Origin: Lawsonibacter sp.
GTDB lineage: Bacteria; Bacillota; Clostridia; Oscillospirales; Oscillospiraceae
Length of the DNA: 16,161 bases
NCBI GenBank assembly: GCA_020025455.1
Contig: JAHHSC010000024.1
Span: 1-16,161, forward strand
Reading direction: 5' to 3'
Part shown: positions 1-6,810 of the stretch, piece after piece
How positions within the stretch are numbered: the stretch's first letter is position 1
Layout of the letters: each line of letters opens with the position of its first letter
Translations under genes and position numbers: made by a program
Notes under the pieces: generated by a model
Told to the model about the DNA's origin: nothing
Seen by the model: the letters and a program-made list of their open reading frames with translations, nothing else
Database searches by the model: none

Positions 1-4
1 TTCA

Positions 5-43
5 AAAAGAGTGGCTCGTTCCGCTGGAACGAGCCACTCTTTT
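5..43 (-). terminator. Intrinsic terminator of the sdaAB-sdaAA operon
   Basis: A perfect 18-bp inverted repeat (5-22 with 26-43, loop GCT) begins nine bases beyond the sdaAA stop codon. Read on the minus strand, the descending arm ends in a run of T. The flanking A and T runs make it symmetrical, so it could also stop a plus-strand gene ending left of the window. Confidence 0.93.
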
Positions 44-51
44 AACGTTTA

Positions 52-981
52 TCAGGAATGACAGCCGCCGCAGCCGGAACAGCTGCCGCCGGTGATGGGA
101 CCAAAGACCTGTTCATGGAGCTTACGGCCGGTTGGGGTGGCGGCCAGACCGCCCTCGGCGGTTTCTTTCAGCGTGGGGGACATGGCGTCGCCCACGCGCT
201 TCATGGCCAGAATGACCTCGTCAGCGGGGATGGCGCTGTCGATACCGGCCAGGGCCAGCTCGGCAGCCACGAAGGCACCGGCCACGCCGGAGGCGTTGCG
301 CTTGATGCAGGGGATCTCCACCAGACCGGCCACGGGGTCGCACACCAGACCCAGAATGTTTTTCAGAGCGATGGCCACGGCCTGCTCTGCCTGGCTGGGG
401 GTGCCTCCGGCCAGCTCTACAATGGCGGCGGCGGCCATGGCGGAAGCGGAGCCGCACTCAGCCTGGCAGCCGCCCTGCGCACCGGCCAGGCTGGCATTGT
501 TGGCGATGACCATTCCAACGGCGGACGCGGTGAACAGCGACATGACACACTCCCGCTCGGAGAGGCCCTTCTCCTCCTGCATGGTGAGGACGGCGGCGGG
601 CAGAATCCCGCAGCTGCCAGCGGTGGGGGAGGCCACAATGCGGCCCATTGCGGCGTTCAGCTCGGCAATGGCCAGGGCGCGGTACAGCGCACCGGAGATA
701 ACGGAGCCGGTGAGACTGCCGCCGCGCTCAGACACCCGGCGCATCTTGGCGGCGCTGCCGCCGGTGAGACCGCTGGTGCTGCGGAGATCGGGGTCACAGC
801 CGGGCTCGATGCACTCGGACATGACCTGATAATTTTGACGCATCTGTTCGTAGACAGCCTCTTCGCTTTTTTCCAGCTGCTGGGCCTGCTGGGCCAGCAC
901 CAGCTGTGAAAGAGGCACGTGATGTTCCTCAGCCAGCGTGACGATGGCGGCCAGGGAGTGATAGTTGAAATCAAGTTCCAC
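52..981 (-). CDS. sdaAA: L-serine dehydratase, iron-sulfur dependent, alpha subunit
   Basis: This is the catalytic subunit of the oxygen-sensitive [4Fe-4S] L-serine dehydratase, which converts L-serine to pyruvate and ammonia in the cytoplasm. The 309-residue length fits the family (about 290-300). Visible motifs are GSCGILPA (122-129), QGGCQAECG (169-177), CDPVAG (214-219) and PCIKRN (224-229). Cys172, Cys214 and Cys225 have the 42- and 11-residue spacing of the cluster ligands known from the single-chain Legionella enzyme, so they are the likely ligands. The C-terminus is a cysteine-rich tail (Cys301, 304, 307). The start codon is GTG at 979-981, chosen because AAGGAG lies a few bases upstream and overlaps the end of sdaAB. 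The gene follows sdaAB by 15 bp, so the two are cotranscribed and probably translationally coupled. Identification is firm; the roles of the tail cysteines are inference. Confidence 0.96.
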   Translation of the reverse strand: MELDFNYHSLAAIVTLAEEHHVPLSQLVLAQQAQQLEKSEEAVYEQMRQNYQVMSECIEPGCDPDLRSTSGLTGGSAAKMRRVSERGGSLTGSVISGALYRALAIAELNAAMGRIVASPTAGSCGILPAAVLTMQEEKGLSERECVMSLFTASAVGMVIANNASLAGAQGGCQAECGSASAMAAAAIVELAGGTPSQAEQAVAIALKNILGLVCDPVAGLVEIPCIKRNASGVAGAFVAAELALAGIDSAIPADEVILAMKRVGDAMSPTLKETAEGGLAATPTGRKLHEQVFGPITGGSCSGCGGCHS

Positions 982-996
982 GGCTTTTTCTCCTTC

Positions 997-1656
997 TTAA
1001 ATGGGCTGCAGCATGGTGCTGGCGTAGATGTCGGGCAGACACTGAATCTTGTCGTTCAGCTCTGGGCCAAAGCTGCCCTCCAGCTCGATGGTCATGATGG
1101 CCTGCCCACCCTTCTTCTGGCGGGAGAGGCTGAAGCTGCAGATGTTGACGTCCGCAGCGGACAGAATCTCGGTGACGGCGGCGATGATGCCGGGGGTGTC
1201 ACGGTGGAGGACGATGAGCGTTGTGTACTGGCCGGTGATGGACACAGCCATGCCGTTGATCTCCTTCACCAGAATGTTGCCTCCGCCGATGCTGCTGCCA
1301 AGCAGGGAGACGGTGCTGCCGTCCTGGCCGGTGAGGGTCACTCTGGCGGTGTTGGGGTGCGCACCATCGATGCTGCCGGTGGAGATGTTGACCTCCAACC
1401 CCTGCTCCCGGGCCAGCTCAGGGGCTTGGCGGATGCGTGGATCGTCGGTTTGCAGACCCATGATGCCTGCAATGAGTGCCTTGTCGGTGCCGTGCCCCTT
1501 ATAGGTCTTGGCAAAGGAACCATGGAGCAGGATGTCGGCCTTCACAGCGGGAGCCCCCAGCAGCGAGAGCGCAACTCGACCAATGCGGGCGGCACCTGCT
1601 GTATGAGAGCTGGAGGGGCCGATCATTACCGGTCCAAGAATATCAAATACGTTCAT
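997..1656 (-). CDS. sdaAB: L-serine dehydratase, iron-sulfur dependent, beta subunit
   Basis: Partner subunit of SdaAA, 219 residues, the usual size. The N-terminal half holds the serine dehydratase beta signature: GPSSSHT at 13-19, which helps form the substrate pocket in this family, and SIGGG at 122-126. Residues about 146-215 form an ACT domain (TTLIVLHRDTPGIIAAV and onward), a small-molecule-binding fold that in clostridial and Bacillus SdaAB is C-terminal as here. The ATG at 1654-1656 has a modest GGAG about 11 bases upstream. It is the first gene of the sdaAB-sdaAA operon, transcribed leftward from a promoter whose -10 is at 1692-1697. The order beta then alpha is typical of Firmicutes with split subunits. 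Nothing looks truncated. Confidence 0.96.
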   Translation of the reverse strand: MNVFDILGPVMIGPSSSHTAGAARIGRVALSLLGAPAVKADILLHGSFAKTYKGHGTDKALIAGIMGLQTDDPRIRQAPELAREQGLEVNISTGSIDGAHPNTARVTLTGQDGSTVSLLGSSIGGGNILVKEINGMAVSITGQYTTLIVLHRDTPGIIAAVTEILSAADVNICSFSLSRQKKGGQAIMTIELEGSFGPELNDKIQCLPDIYASTMLQPI

Positions 1657-1691
1657 GATAACACGCGCTCCATATATGTTTATTTTGCTCC

Positions 1692-1720
1692 ATTATACCG
1701 AAGTTTCCGCGGAAAAGAAA
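1692..1720 (-). promoter_or_regulatory. Promoter of the sdaAB-sdaAA operon
   Basis: On the minus strand a perfect TATAAT lies at 1692-1697, about 35 bases before the sdaAB start codon. The -35 is poor (TTTCTT at a 17-bp spacing, about 1715-1720), which is common for activator-dependent or weakly initiating promoters. The spacer holds a 12-bp palindrome listed separately. Confidence 0.6.
1704..1715. promoter_or_regulatory. 12-bp perfect palindrome inside the sda promoter (possible operator)
   Basis: TTTCCGCGGAAA is fully self-complementary and lies between the presumed -35 and -10 elements of the sda promoter. That is where a dimeric repressor, or a MerR-type activator that reshapes the spacer, would bind. 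The regulator is not encoded in the window. The symmetry is seen; the operator role is inferred. Confidence 0.4.
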
Positions 1721-1859
1721 GACGTTTTCCAGACGTGCACGACCAAAATAGCGGCAAAAGGACGCTGTTATGAGGATGTGTCGGTTGCGGATGTTTTTAT
1801 GCAGATAGGATGCAAAGGAGATGTGCTCACAGAAAAAAGTAAAATTTACCCAAAACAGA

Positions 1860-1888
1860 TTGATACATCGGGGCGAAAGTAGTATAAT
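1860..1888 (+). promoter_or_regulatory. Strong sigma-A promoter of the C69 peptidase gene
   Basis: TTGATA (1860-1865) and TATAAT (1883-1888) are separated by exactly 17 bp, a near-consensus housekeeping promoter. Transcription would start near 1895, leaving an untranslated leader of about 124 nt. Confidence 0.85.
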
Positions 1889-1918
1889 TACACAAACGGA
1901 AACAGGAAGCAACGATAT

Positions 1919-1980
1919 ACCGCACCGTTACAGCACAGACAAAAAGGGGGGAACGCAATCGGAACCTACGGTGGTGCGGT
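1919..1980 (+). other. Structured 5' leader of the C69 peptidase mRNA
   Basis: ACCGCACC (1919-1926) is an exact reverse complement of GGTGCGGT (1973-1980), with G-U pairs possible at both ends. This gives an 8-bp stem enclosing 46 nt that includes a run of six G at 1946-1951. The ribosome binding site AAGGAGA (2004-2010 region) lies outside the stem. It matches no riboswitch class I recognise. It may stabilise the mRNA or tune translation; that is inference. Confidence 0.4.
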
Positions 1981-2018
1981 GCCATGAACGGAAATTTTAA
2001 CGTAAGGAGAACCTGACT

Positions 2019-4157
2019 ATGAAGCACATATCGTTTAAAAAATTGCTGAGTAAGCTGGTGGTCACGGCCGCTGTCGTCACGGTCGCAACGATCAGTGCCT
2101 CTGCGTGTACAACAATCTATGTTGGCGGAAACCTGGTCAAAGAAGGTACCCCCTTTGTAGCCCGTACAGAGGACTATGGCTCTGACATGAACAAACTGTG
2201 GTTCATCAGCGAAGCCGGACAGTTCAAGAAGGGTGAGAAGTACCTGGGCTGCCCTGGTTACGGCGAGTTTGAGTGGACCTGGACCCACGACAGCTACCGG
2301 TTCACGCACTTTACAAATGACATCTATTTTAACGGAACCTGCCCTGAGTGCGGCGAGGGCACTGCTGAAAAGCCCTGCACCCACTTTTCCTACACAGAGT
2401 TCGGCACCAATGAGAAGGGCGTGTCCGTCTCTGCCACCGAGACGATCTACGGCAACAAAGAGGTTACCGCAGAGGGAGCCGATCCCTTCCGCCAGAAGAA
2501 GGTAGACGGGAAGGTCGGCATTGAGGAGACGGACATCCCCACCATTGTGCTGGCCGAAGCCGCCAGCGCCCGTGAGGGTGTTGAGCTGCTGATGGACATT
2601 TATGATGAGTATGGAGCCTATTTTGCATCCGGTATCTTCATCTGCGATAAGGATGAAACCTGGTACATCGAAAACTGCTCCGGTACCCAGTATGTGGCCG
2701 TCAAGCTGAACGACGACATGATTTTCCTGGAGCCCAACATCGCCGTGATCGGCCGTGTGGATCTGGACGATACGGAGAACGTCCTGGCATCGGAGCGCCT
2801 GATCGAGGTGGCCAAGCAGGCCGGCACCTTCGTCGGTGACGAGAAGGAGAACATCATCGACTTCCGCGCCTCTTACGCTCCGCTTGACCGCGTTGGCTGT
2901 CCCCGCATGGTGGACGGTCTGAACTTCCTGAATCAGGGCTACGGCTACACGGAAGAGGATATGCTGGCCGACAACACCAGATTTACCATCTCCAACCTGA
3001 ACGGCCAGGATAAGATCGTTCCCCTGTACACCAACATCAAGGCCGACCGCCTGCTGGACAAGAAGGATGTGTTCAACTACTACAAGCTGAGCAGCATCGG
3101 CAAGCCCAGCAACCAGGAAATTGAAATTTTCCAGCTCTTCAAGGACCGCCCTGTTGAGACCGCCACGGTGGGCTGGGTCGGCGTTGGCAATATGTCCAAC
3201 AACGTTTTTGTGCCGTACTACCCCATGCTCATGACCGATATGTATGAGGGGTATCAGGTTTCCACCGATACGGTCAAAAAGGTGGATACCAAGCCCGAGG
3301 GCTTCTGCACCTGGACCGACCGCAATGGTGGAAAGTTTGTCCAGTACCCCGAAAACTGGCGTGACTCCTATTACTTCGCCTTCGAGGGTCTGGGCGGCTA
3401 CATCCAGGATGCCGACAAGATCGATGGCGTGCCTGTCAGTGCCGAGAATAAGCAGCTGGTGCTGGACAAAATGGATGCGCTGCAGGACGAGCTCATCCAG
3501 GAGTTCGAGACGATGAAGCCTGCCGATACAACTGTGGTGGGCAAAGACATGGCAAAGCGGGCCCATATGCTGGCGCTGGAAATGATCGACCACCTGAAGG
3601 AGCAGGTCTGGAAGAACCCCTATACGGATGTGAAGCAGAATGACTGGTTCTATCAGGCGGCCGCCTATGTCAACGAGAACAAGCTGATGCGGGGCGTTAC
3701 CGACAGCCGCTTTGCGCCTGCCGACCAGATGACCCGTGCTATGCTGGCCCAGATCCTCTATAACCGCGCCGGCACCCCCGATGTGTCTGAGGATGCCATG
3801 AAGGCCCCCTTCACGGATGTGGACGCGAACAGCTGGTATAGTAAGGCCGTGTACTGGGCACGCGAGAACAAGATTGCGGCCGGGTATTCCAACGGTGCGT
3901 TCGGTGTGGCAGATCCCGTCACCCGTGAACAGATGGCCGTGATGCTTTATCAGGCTGCGGGCAAGCCCGCTGTTGCGGATCAGGCGCTGACGTTTTCCGA
4001 TAAAGACAGCATCAGCGACTACGCAGTGGATGCCATGCGCTGGGCCGTCCAGAACAACATCCTGTCCGGTAAGCCCGGCAACACCGTGGACCCCAAGGGC
4101 AATGCCACCCGTGCAGAGGCCGCCCAGATGATCATGCAATTCGATCTTCTCAAGTGA
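2019..4157 (+). CDS. Secreted C69-family (PepD-like) peptidase with three S-layer homology repeats
   Basis: An extracellular Ntn-hydrolase of 712 residues. Residues 1-29 are a signal peptide (basic start, hydrophobic 13-25, ASA at 27-29). Cys30 follows at once and starts the C69 signature CTTIYVGG, so cleavage would expose the catalytic N-terminal cysteine. FVARTEDY (47-53) and GTNEKGVSVSATET (129-142) are further family motifs. CPEC at 108-111 with Cys120 and His122 forms an unusual Cys/His cluster. The C-terminus carries three SLH repeats (about 535-597, 598-657, 658-712), each with a TRA/TRE motif, which normally bind pyruvylated secondary cell-wall polymer. The likely role is surface-bound dipeptidase or peptidase activity; the substrate is unknown. 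The start is set by AAGGAGA eight bases upstream. It is transcribed alone from its own strong promoter. Confidence 0.93.
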   Translation: MKHISFKKLLSKLVVTAAVVTVATISASACTTIYVGGNLVKEGTPFVARTEDYGSDMNKLWFISEAGQFKKGEKYLGCPGYGEFEWTWTHDSYRFTHFTNDIYFNGTCPECGEGTAEKPCTHFSYTEFGTNEKGVSVSATETIYGNKEVTAEGADPFRQKKVDGKVGIEETDIPTIVLAEAASAREGVELLMDIYDEYGAYFASGIFICDKDETWYIENCSGTQYVAVKLNDDMIFLEPNIAVIGRVDLDDTENVLASERLIEVAKQAGTFVGDEKENIIDFRASYAPLDRVGCPRMVDGLNFLNQGYGYTEEDMLADNTRFTISNLNGQDKIVPLYTNIKADRLLDKKDVFNYYKLSSIGKPSNQEIEIFQLFKDRPVETATVGWVGVGNMSNNVFVPYYPMLMTDMYEGYQVSTDTVKKVDTKPEGFCTWTDRNGGKFVQYPENWRDSYYFAFEGLGGYIQDADKIDGVPVSAENKQLVLDKMDALQDELIQEFETMKPADTTVVGKDMAKRAHMLALEMIDHLKEQVWKNPYTDVKQNDWFYQAAAYVNENKLMRGVTDSRFAPADQMTRAMLAQILYNRAGTPDVSEDAMKAPFTDVDANSWYSKAVYWARENKIAAGYSNGAFGVADPVTREQMAVMLYQAAGKPAVADQALTFSDKDSISDYAVDAMRWAVQNNILSGKPGNTVDPKGNATRAEAAQMIMQFDLLK

Positions 4158-4205
4158 GAGGGACGGACGGCAGAAAAAGTCTGATGCATCATCGAAGTGG
4201 TGCAG

Positions 4206-4268
4206 TCGGGTGATAGAAAAGCCCGATCCAATGGAACGGAACAAAGCGGGTCCGTAAAAACGGACCGC
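4206..4268 (+). other. Two small hairpins downstream of the C69 gene
   Basis: TCGGG (4206-4210) pairs with CCCGA (4222-4226). GTCCGT (4250-4255) pairs with ACGGAC (4260-4265) around an AAAA loop, extended by GC pairs with one bulged G (4246-4268). Neither has a U-tract, so neither is a terminator alone. They lie ahead of the terminator at 4274-4315 and may protect the 3' end or encode a small RNA; both roles are inferred. Confidence 0.35.
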
Positions 4269-4273
4269 GACAA

Positions 4274-4320
4274 AATCCCCCTGATGCAGGAGAAGAACAC
4301 TGCATCAGGGGGATTATTAT
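4274..4320. terminator. Shared terminator between the C69 gene and the convergent esterase gene
   Basis: A perfect 15-bp stem (4274-4288 with 4301-4315) has a 12-base loop. On the plus strand it is followed by TATTAT; on the minus strand the T-run after the stem is slightly better. It stands 117 bp beyond the C69 stop and about 118 bp beyond the esterase stop at 4433, so it can serve both. The rest of the 4158-4432 gap holds only the hairpins at 4206-4268. Confidence 0.75.
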
Positions 4321-4432
4321 GCCTGAAAGAACAGACGCACAGATCGAAAGATAAGAGCCGACGCTGTATGTCCGGCGCGCAGCGGGGGCACCCGCGCAGG
4401 GGGCGTCTGTGAAGCTTGAGGGACCGCCGCGA

Positions 4433-5371
4433 TCAGAGAAGCTCCAACAGGAAACGCCCCATCTGCTCCATAGCCGCAGAGGCCTTTTTGGAGGGGAACA
4501 TCTGGAACACGTGCCACATATCCTTCCACACCTCCAGGTGGCAGGACACCCCGGCTTTGTCCATGGCCTCCTTGAGCCGGATCGAGTCAGAGTTTAGAAT
4601 CTCGTGGCTGCCGACCTGAATGAGGGTGGGCGGAAAGCCATCAAAATCCCCAAAGAGCGGGGAGAGCATGGGGTCGGTCAAGTCCATATTGGGGGCGTAG
4701 GCGCGGGTGACCGCGGAGATGTACTCCGGGGTCAGCATGGGGTCCACGTCGGCCAGAGTGGTGTATGAGTCGCCCGAAGCGGTCATATCCGTCCAGGGGG
4801 ACATGAGCAGCAGGGCAGAGGGCAGCATACGTCCCTGGGCCTTCAGCCGGTGGCACAGCACCAGCGCCAGATTGCCGCCCGCGCTGTCCCCGGCTACCAC
4901 CACGTCCCTGGCTCCGTAACCCAGGTGCATCAGGTGGTCCCAGGCCCGCTCTGCATCCTCAATGGCGGCTGGAAAGGTGTGTTCCGGGGCCAAACGATAC
5001 TCAAAGGTGAGCACGTCGTAGCCGGTCACATTCGTAAGCTTTGAGGCCAGCACCTTGGAGTACCCCAGATTTCCGCTGGTATAGCCTCCCCCGTGGCAGT
5101 ACAAAATTGCGTGAAGGCGGCGATGAGGGCGTTTTAGCCGCATCCAGGCCGCGGGCATGGAGTCAAGCTGGAACGTCTCCCAGTCCAGACCGGACATGGG
5201 GGCGACCAGATTGCCCAGCAGCTCCTGACTGCGGCGCTGCTTTTCCAGATCTTCGGCGGTCATTTCATCGGGGACAGCGGCACTGTGTATGGCTTTTAAA
5301 ACGCGCATACTGGGTCCCAGGTGCGGGGTCGTCTTGGATATTTTACGAAACGGCGGGCGTTTGTCCTCCAT
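4433..5371 (-). CDS. Alpha/beta hydrolase, hormone-sensitive-lipase-type carboxylesterase
   Basis: A cytoplasmic esterase of 312 residues with no signal peptide. The HGGG oxyanion motif is at 93-96, YRLAPEH at 125-131, the nucleophile elbow GDSAGG at 161-166 (Ser163), and a terminal histidine at 287 in WHVFQ. The acid lies in the SHEILNSDS stretch (255-263), where Glu257 or Asp262 replaces the more usual Asp of DxL; which one acts is not certain from sequence. An upstream ATG would add ten residues, but AAAGGAG eight bases before 5369-5371 picks the shorter form. The family hydrolyses short to medium acyl esters. It is divergent from an acyltransferase gene across 140 bp, suggesting a shared ester or lipid substrate (inference). 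Confidence 0.93.
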   Translation of the reverse strand: MEDKRPPFRKISKTTPHLGPSMRVLKAIHSAAVPDEMTAEDLEKQRRSQELLGNLVAPMSGLDWETFQLDSMPAAWMRLKRPHRRLHAILYCHGGGYTSGNLGYSKVLASKLTNVTGYDVLTFEYRLAPEHTFPAAIEDAERAWDHLMHLGYGARDVVVAGDSAGGNLALVLCHRLKAQGRMLPSALLLMSPWTDMTASGDSYTTLADVDPMLTPEYISAVTRAYAPNMDLTDPMLSPLFGDFDGFPPTLIQVGSHEILNSDSIRLKEAMDKAGVSCHLEVWKDMWHVFQMFPSKKASAAMEQMGRFLLELL

Positions 5372-5417
5372 GGTGGTCTCCTTTGTGCAGCAAAACAGCA
5401 AACTTTGGTGTGGTCAC

Positions 5418-5446
5418 AGTATAGCATAGAAAAAACCGATTGGGAA
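5418..5446 (-). promoter_or_regulatory. Probable promoter of the esterase gene
   Basis: On the minus strand TATACT (5418-5423) has TTCCCA (5441-5446) 17 bp upstream: a good -10 with a weak -35. The start site would be about 5411, giving a leader of about 40 nt. Confidence 0.5.
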
Positions 5447-5453
5447 GATGCGC

Positions 5454-5482
5454 TTGCGGGCGGTGGGCCGCTGTGTTAAAAT
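5454..5482 (+). promoter_or_regulatory. Probable weak promoter of the acyltransferase/zinc-ribbon operon
   Basis: TTGCGG (5454-5459) and TAAAAT (5477-5482) are 17 bp apart. The -10 differs from consensus by one base. The start codon is 29 bp downstream with AGGGGAGGAGA between. The -35 regions of the two divergent promoters (5441-5446 and 5454-5459) almost touch, so one regulator could control both. Confidence 0.42.
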
Positions 5483-5511
5483 TGAGCCAATGACAGAGGG
5501 GAGGAGAGAAC

Positions 5512-6789
5512 ATGGCAAACTGGGATACGCCCTGGTATCGGCTGGATAATGCGGGCACCATGTACTCCGCCCTGCAGAAGGAGCGCTACTCCGCCATCTA
5601 CCGCTTTTCCGCCTGGATGACGGAGAAGGTGGACCCGGAGGCCCTCCAGCGGGCGGTAGATCGAACCATGCCCCGGTTCCCAAGCTTTGCGGTACGGATG
5701 CGGCGGGGCCTCTTCTGGTCCTATCTGGAGCCAAACACGGCCCCCGGCCCCTTCATCAAGCCGGATGTGGCCGACCCCTGCCAGCCCGTCCGGTACAAGG
5801 AGGACAATGGCTGGCTGATCCGGGTCTATTACTATTTCCACCGCATTTCCATCGAGGTGTTCCACGCAGTATCCGACGGCACCGGCGGCCTGGTTTTTTT
5901 CCGTACCCTGCTGGCCGCCTATCTGGAAGAGTTGGGCCACAAGATTCCGCCCGGTCCCGGCCTGCTGGATCTGAATGAACCGCCCAGACCGGAAGAATGG
6001 GAGGACGCCTATCTGCGCTATGCAGGAAAGACCGCCCGGGCCCCGGTGCTGATGAAGCGTGCCTATCCGAATTTGGGCGAGTCAGAGCCGTTTTATACGT
6101 TCCATGTGACCATGGGCTTTATGCCGGTGGACAAAGTGAAGGAGAAGTCCAAGGCCATGGGGGTGTCCATCACCGAGTACATGGCTGCCGTGCTGCTCCA
6201 GGTACTGATGGAGAAGCAGCACCGGGAGCGGCCCCACCGGGAGCTGCCCGTGGCTCTGGCCGTGCCGGTGGATCTGCGGGGACTGTTCCCATCGGAAACC
6301 CTGCGGAACTTTATTCTGACGGTCCAGCCTGTCATCGACCCCAATCTGGGGGACTGGACGCTGGAGGAGATCGCATCTCAGGTCCACCACTCTATGCGCC
6401 AGCACGTGACCGCCAAGGAGCTTCAGGCCGTCTTTACCCGGAATGTGCGCTACCAGACCAATCCCGTTCTGCGGTGCCTGCCCTTCTTTTTGAAGGACCC
6501 GGTGGTGGCCCTCAGCTATCGGTCCAGGGGGGTTCGGCCCTACTCAGCGGTGTTCACCAATCCGGGCCTTTTCAAGGTCCCGCCTGAGATGGCCCCCCAC
6601 ATAGAACATATGGAGGTCGTGCTGGGGCAGGCTACCGTAGCCCGGCCCCATGTGTCCTCCATCAGCTATGGCAATACGATGGAGATCACCTTTGCAGGGA
6701 CGCAGAAGGATGCGCAGACGGAGCGGGACTTTTTCCGTGCTCTTGTCCGCCTGGGTATCCCGGTGAAGGTGGTCAGCAACCGCCGCTAG
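5512..6789 (+). CDS. HxxxD acyltransferase of the condensation-domain / alcohol acetyltransferase superfamily
   Basis: A soluble protein of 425 residues with no signal peptide or membrane helix. The defining motif HAVSDG is at 118-123 (His118, Asp122), following EVFHAV as in CoA-dependent and NRPS condensation-type acyltransferases. FTNPG at 348-352 resembles the conserved Asn-containing loop of PapA5/AATase-type members. The N-terminal WYRLDNAGTMY is typical of a bacterial subgroup often annotated as alcohol acetyltransferase. The likely reaction is acyl transfer from a thioester to an alcohol or amine; donor and acceptor are unknown. The start has AGGGGAGGAGA just upstream. It is followed after 21 bp by the zinc-ribbon membrane protein, so the two form an operon, divergent from an esterase. 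Superfamily placement is good; function is inferred. Confidence 0.85.
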   Translation: MANWDTPWYRLDNAGTMYSALQKERYSAIYRFSAWMTEKVDPEALQRAVDRTMPRFPSFAVRMRRGLFWSYLEPNTAPGPFIKPDVADPCQPVRYKEDNGWLIRVYYYFHRISIEVFHAVSDGTGGLVFFRTLLAAYLEELGHKIPPGPGLLDLNEPPRPEEWEDAYLRYAGKTARAPVLMKRAYPNLGESEPFYTFHVTMGFMPVDKVKEKSKAMGVSITEYMAAVLLQVLMEKQHRERPHRELPVALAVPVDLRGLFPSETLRNFILTVQPVIDPNLGDWTLEEIASQVHHSMRQHVTAKELQAVFTRNVRYQTNPVLRCLPFFLKDPVVALSYRSRGVRPYSAVFTNPGLFKVPPEMAPHIEHMEVVLGQATVARPHVSSISYGNTMEITFAGTQKDAQTERDFFRALVRLGIPVKVVSNRR

Positions 6790-6810
6790 GCGGGGAGAGG
6801 AGAAGATTTC

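Larger units (their letters stand above)
1657..2018. other. Divergent intergenic region between sdaAB and the C69 peptidase gene
   Basis: This 362-bp gap is more AT-rich than its surroundings. It holds the leftward sda promoter and palindrome (1692-1720), a central stretch 1721-1859 in which I see no gene or clear structure, the rightward promoter (1860-1888) and a leader of about 120 nt (1895-2018). Short open frames across it lack ribosome binding sites and family resemblance, and none is called. Confidence 0.7.

Noticed and set aside
58..909. Plus-strand open frames of 283 and 245 codons opposite sdaAA
   Set aside because: Products rich in Gly, Ala and His with no family resemblance; they mirror the codon bias of sdaAA and lack ribosome binding sites.
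2094..2111. Reading the C69 peptidase as a lipoprotein because a cysteine follows the signal peptide
   Set aside because: The residues before Cys30 are A-S-A rather than a lipobox with Leu/Val/Ile at -3, and Cys30 belongs to the C69 catalytic signature. The true lipoproteins here have LLAGC.
1827..4244. An 805-codon minus-strand open frame covering the C69 peptidase gene
   Set aside because: It is the longest open frame in the window but is antisense to a gene with clear family motifs, a promoter and a ribosome binding site. Its product is low-complexity, rich in Gly, His, Val and Leu, as expected for the complement of biased codons.
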